Of a stretch of 64,000 nucleotides of DNA, positions 61,457-64,000 are shown piece after piece. The notes beneath the pieces were generated by a model that was not told the origin of the DNA, made no database searches, and saw nothing but the letters and a program-made list of their open reading frames with translations. Position numbers and translations under genes: made by a program. Within the stretch, counting starts at the first letter, position 1, and each line of letters begins with the position of its first letter. Source of the stretch: Verrucomicrobiaceae bacterium (GTDB lineage Bacteria > Verrucomicrobiota > Verrucomicrobiia > Verrucomicrobiales > Verrucomicrobiaceae); the NCBI GenBank assembly GCA_024232965.1, contig JACKQF010000002.1, positions 186,001 through 250,000 of the forward strand, written 5' to 3'.

Positions 61457-63703
61457 GTGAAGCATCTGTCATCTCCTGTTACCGACTCGACCTCTGAAGT
61501 CCTCATCCAACAAATTCCCGACGCCTTGACGATCGCCGTCGAGCAGGCGGGTCTGCATGCTGACGACGTTCTCTTTTCGCTACCAGCAGATGTCACTCAA
61601 GACGGAAAACCGCGCGCGGGATGGTTGGTCGTCACGGCGGAATCGCTGCATGTCTTTGACGAGGCGGAGTCCCATCCGGCAGCCGTTTTTCACCTGCGTG
61701 ATGCGGACAAAGTCAGGCTGCTGCAAACGGTCGGGAGCGCCTTCGTCCAGCTTCGAATCGACGAGATCTATGTCGATGTGGTGCGTCTGTCCAATGGCTT
61801 GCGCGAGATCTACGGGCGTGGGGTCGCCCAAATACGGCGACTGCTTGCAGGCGAACCCTTCCAGCCTGACGCCCTCCGCAGCCGTAGCGAGACGATTTGC
61901 AGTGACTGCAATCTACCGCTGCCAGCACCCAAGGCACCGTGCCCTCGCTGCGCCAAGAAGGGCGGCATCTTCAAGCGCACCTTCATGCTGATGCGTCCCT
62001 ACTGGAGTTCCATCCTGCTTTTGTTGGCAGTGATGGTGGGCGGTGTGTGCTTGGATCTTGTGCCACCGCTGCTGACACGCAAGCTGGTCGACGAGGTCAT
62101 CGTGCCGCATACCAACATCGGTTGGCTGCCGTGGATCCTCGGCGGCCTGGTAGTGGCGAGCGCAGGACGCATGCTGTTGAATGTCGTCATCGGCCGCACC
62201 AGTAGTTTTGTGGGGACGCGCATCACGAAGGAACTACGGGAGCGTGTCCAGACCAAGCTCCTAGGTCTGAACGTGGATTATTACAACCGCCACAGCGCTG
62301 GCAGCTTGATGAGCCGCGTGCTGAACGATGTGGATTACTTCCAGGGTTTTGTCAGCCAGATGGCGCAGGGCTTTTTGCTGAACGTCCTGCTGGTCCTCGG
62401 CATCGGAGCGACGCTTTTTGTGATGAATTGGCAACTCGCCCTGTGGGTCATGATCCCGATTCCTTTCGTCCTCATCGGCACCGCAGTGTATTGGAAGGTC
62501 ATCTACCCGCGCTACTACCGCGTCTGGGATAGCCAGAGCAAGATGGCGCAATCCCTCACCGGTCTCTTGCAGGGCATCCGTTTGGTGAAGGCTTTTGGCC
62601 AAGAAGACCGCGAGAAGAAGCGCTTCGCCAAGGCCGCTGGCTACGTGCAAAGCGCCAAGCGATCTCTCGAAATGAGCGCCGCCACCTTCAATCCCATCAT
62701 GGGCTTCGTCTTCGGTCTGGGCGGCCTCATCGTTTGGAATGCAGGGGGTCGCGATGTTCTCGCAGACAAGATCAGCCTGGGCACCTTGATGGCCTTCTTT
62801 GCCCTGCTGGGCATGTTTTACAGCCCGGTTCAGGCGCTGAGCATGTTCTCAAGTTGGCTAACGGGCTTCGTCGCCGCAGGTCAGCGCGTGTTCGAAGTGC
62901 TGGACTCCACCAGCCAACTGGATGAACCGGCCGAGAGCCGTCGCCTCATGAACCTCCAGGGGCGCGTCGAACTCCGGGATGTGACCTTTGGTTACGACCC
63001 TTACACGCCCGTGTTGAAGAACGTCAGCCTGACCATCGAGCCCGGCCAATTCGTTGGCATCGTGGGCAAGAGCGGTTCAGGCAAAACGACCTTGGTGAAT
63101 CTCATCTGCCGCTTTTACGATCCGCAGGAAGGGGCAGTCCTGATCGATGGCGAAGATGTGCGTGAGCTCGGCACTGATGCGTTGCGCGAAAACATCGGCC
63201 TCGTGCTGCAGGAGCCCTTCATGTTCCGCGCCACCATCGCGGAAAACATCGCTTATGGAAAGCCTGACGCGGACCCGCTGTCCATCATCCAGGCGGCACG
63301 CGCGGCGAACGCCCACGACTTCATCGCCAAAAAGGTCGCCGGCTACGATACCAAGTTGGGCGAAAATGGGGCCGGACTTTCCGGCGGCGAAAAACAGCGG
63401 ATGAGCATTGCCCGTGCCCTCCTGACTGATCCCGCGATCCTGATCATGGACGAGGCGACCTCCGCCGTCGATACCGAGAGCGAGCAGGAAATCCAGCGCG
63501 CACTCGCCCACGCCTGTAAGGGCCGCACGACGATCGCCATTGCCCACCGCCTTTCGACTCTCAAGAACGCTGACATCATCTACGTCATGGACGAGGGGCG
63601 CGTCGCAGAGAGTGGCTCTCACGATGAGCTGATGGAAAGAGACGGCATCTACGCCCGCCTCGTGAAGATCCAAACTCAGCTCACACGACTCGAAGCCGCC
63701 TAA
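61457..63703 (+). CDS. ABC exporter with N-terminal sensor-like domain and zinc ribbon
   Basis: I place the start at the GTG at 61457 (AGAGGG at 61447-61452 before it); a GTG at 61439 is possible. Residues about 1-130 form a beta-rich domain (VVTAESLHVFDEAESHPAA, a PH-like pattern), followed by a zinc ribbon, CSDCNLPLPAPKAPCPRCAKK. Then five or six membrane helices (from about residue 180) and a NBD: GIVGKSGSGKTTLVNLIC (Walker A), LSGGEKQRMSIARAL (signature), and ILIMDEATSAVDTES (Walker B). It is a full ABC half-transporter of 748 residues. The next gene is DUF1854. I recall this pairing from cyanophycin-related loci, but no cyanophycin gene is visible here. Confidence 0.85.
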   Translation: MKHLSSPVTDSTSEVLIQQIPDALTIAVEQAGLHADDVLFSLPADVTQDGKPRAGWLVVTAESLHVFDEAESHPAAVFHLRDADKVRLLQTVGSAFVQLRIDEIYVDVVRLSNGLREIYGRGVAQIRRLLAGEPFQPDALRSRSETICSDCNLPLPAPKAPCPRCAKKGGIFKRTFMLMRPYWSSILLLLAVMVGGVCLDLVPPLLTRKLVDEVIVPHTNIGWLPWILGGLVVASAGRMLLNVVIGRTSSFVGTRITKELRERVQTKLLGLNVDYYNRHSAGSLMSRVLNDVDYFQGFVSQMAQGFLLNVLLVLGIGATLFVMNWQLALWVMIPIPFVLIGTAVYWKVIYPRYYRVWDSQSKMAQSLTGLLQGIRLVKAFGQEDREKKRFAKAAGYVQSAKRSLEMSAATFNPIMGFVFGLGGLIVWNAGGRDVLADKISLGTLMAFFALLGMFYSPVQALSMFSSWLTGFVAAGQRVFEVLDSTSQLDEPAESRRLMNLQGRVELRDVTFGYDPYTPVLKNVSLTIEPGQFVGIVGKSGSGKTTLVNLICRFYDPQEGAVLIDGEDVRELGTDALRENIGLVLQEPFMFRATIAENIAYGKPDADPLSIIQAARAANAHDFIAKKVAGYDTKLGENGAGLSGGEKQRMSIARALLTDPAILIMDEATSAVDTESEQEIQRALAHACKGRTTIAIAHRLSTLKNADIIYVMDEGRVAESGSHDELMERDGIYARLVKIQTQLTRLEAA

Positions 63704-63729
63704 ACGACACCCCCTTTCCTCCGACCAAA

Positions 63730-64000
63730 ATGACTCAGACCAACATCATCCCCCTGCCTCTCCCTGCGAGCCCAAATGGCGTCCGCCGATTGGTGCCTGA
63801 GGGCACCGTTCTGCAACGCGGTGATCGCGGCTGCCTGCGCTGCACCATCGCGGGCGACCGCAGCTACGATGGCGTCACGGCCGTGCGGCTCTTTCCGATC
63901 AGCTATGGGGATTGCTTCGTCTCGCTGCGCTACACCGACGAAGCGGACAAAGAGCGCGAGATCGGCATCATCGAGAGACTCGCCGACTTCCCCCCGCAGA
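63730..64000 (+). CDS. DUF1854 family protein, N-terminal part (cut by window edge)
   Basis: The ATG at 63730 begins 27 bp after the ABC gene. The visible 90 residues include VTAVRLFPISYGDCFVSLRY and KEREIGIIERLADFPPQ, which match the start of DUF1854 proteins (short beta-rich proteins found next to ABC exporters with this N-terminus). The reading frame runs off the right edge. Probably a partner protein of the transporter. Confidence 0.75.
   Translation, partial: MTQTNIIPLPLPASPNGVRRLVPEGTVLQRGDRGCLRCTIAGDRSYDGVTAVRLFPISYGDCFVSLRYTDEADKEREIGIIERLADFPPQ

Overview
The window is GC-rich bacterial DNA with no tRNA, rRNA or CRISPR array that I can see. The gene content points to a Verrucomicrobia-type organism; this is inferred from the mix of families, not from a marker gene. 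Signs are many secreted quinoprotein-like (PQQ) beta-propellers, a formylglycine sulfatase, Tat-exported Gfo/Idh/MocA and TIM-barrel proteins, a PEP-CTERM protein, an archaeal/eukaryotic-type prolyl-tRNA synthetase, FG-GAP/NxxGxxAF surface proteins and a DUF1854/ABC pair.

Layout. 1-7.9 kb (+): the end of an MBOAT acyltransferase with its SGNH partner, a large FG-GAP secreted protein, then a close-packed GT4 / GT2 / methyltransferase operon for glycan synthesis. 7.9-20.2 kb (-): secreted or periplasmic catabolism (FAD oxidoreductase, DMP19 protein, parallel beta-helix protein, two PQQ propellers, sulfatase, Nramp-like transporter). 20.2-24.8 kb (-): a toxin island holding an RHS protein with an unrecognised C-terminal tip and candidate immunity gene, a truncated ghost of a second RHS gene, duplicated leader sequences, and a four-gene overlapping operon of Phd/VapB-like antitoxin, PIN toxin, orphan RHS-tail-like secreted protein and candidate immunity protein. 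24.8-31 kb (-): a PQQ propeller coupled to a TIM-barrel protein, and a 1.3-kilo-residue delta-60/Ig-like surface protein.

31.4-45.7 kb: a second FG-GAP/NxxGxxAF protein, DUF72 protein, MetX with a structured leader, di-haem oxidoreductase, ProS, PEP-CTERM protein, a membrane-anchored double pseudokinase, a Gfo/Idh/MocA oxidoreductase, and an SPFH protein with a small RHH partner. 45.8-51.3 kb (-): a secretion/pilus operon (GspL/PilMN-like, GspM/PilO-like, a small periplasmic protein, and a secretin broken by one extra base). 51.4-57 kb (-): MutM, a trypsin-like protease, a NADAR protein and several small unknowns. 57.1-57.4 kb: a 43/44-bp alternating tandem repeat directly before an ArsR-like regulator. 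57.9-64 kb: a GH62 arabinofuranosidase, IlvD, a secreted lectin-fold-like protein, and an ABC exporter with an unusual N-terminus followed by a DUF1854 protein cut by the window edge.

The most unusual parts are the toxin island (20.3-24.8 kb), the composite repeat before the ArsR-like gene, the metX leader hairpin, and the propeller-methyltransferase-propeller protein at 12-15.5 kb. Family names come from sequence motifs read by eye; no database search was run.
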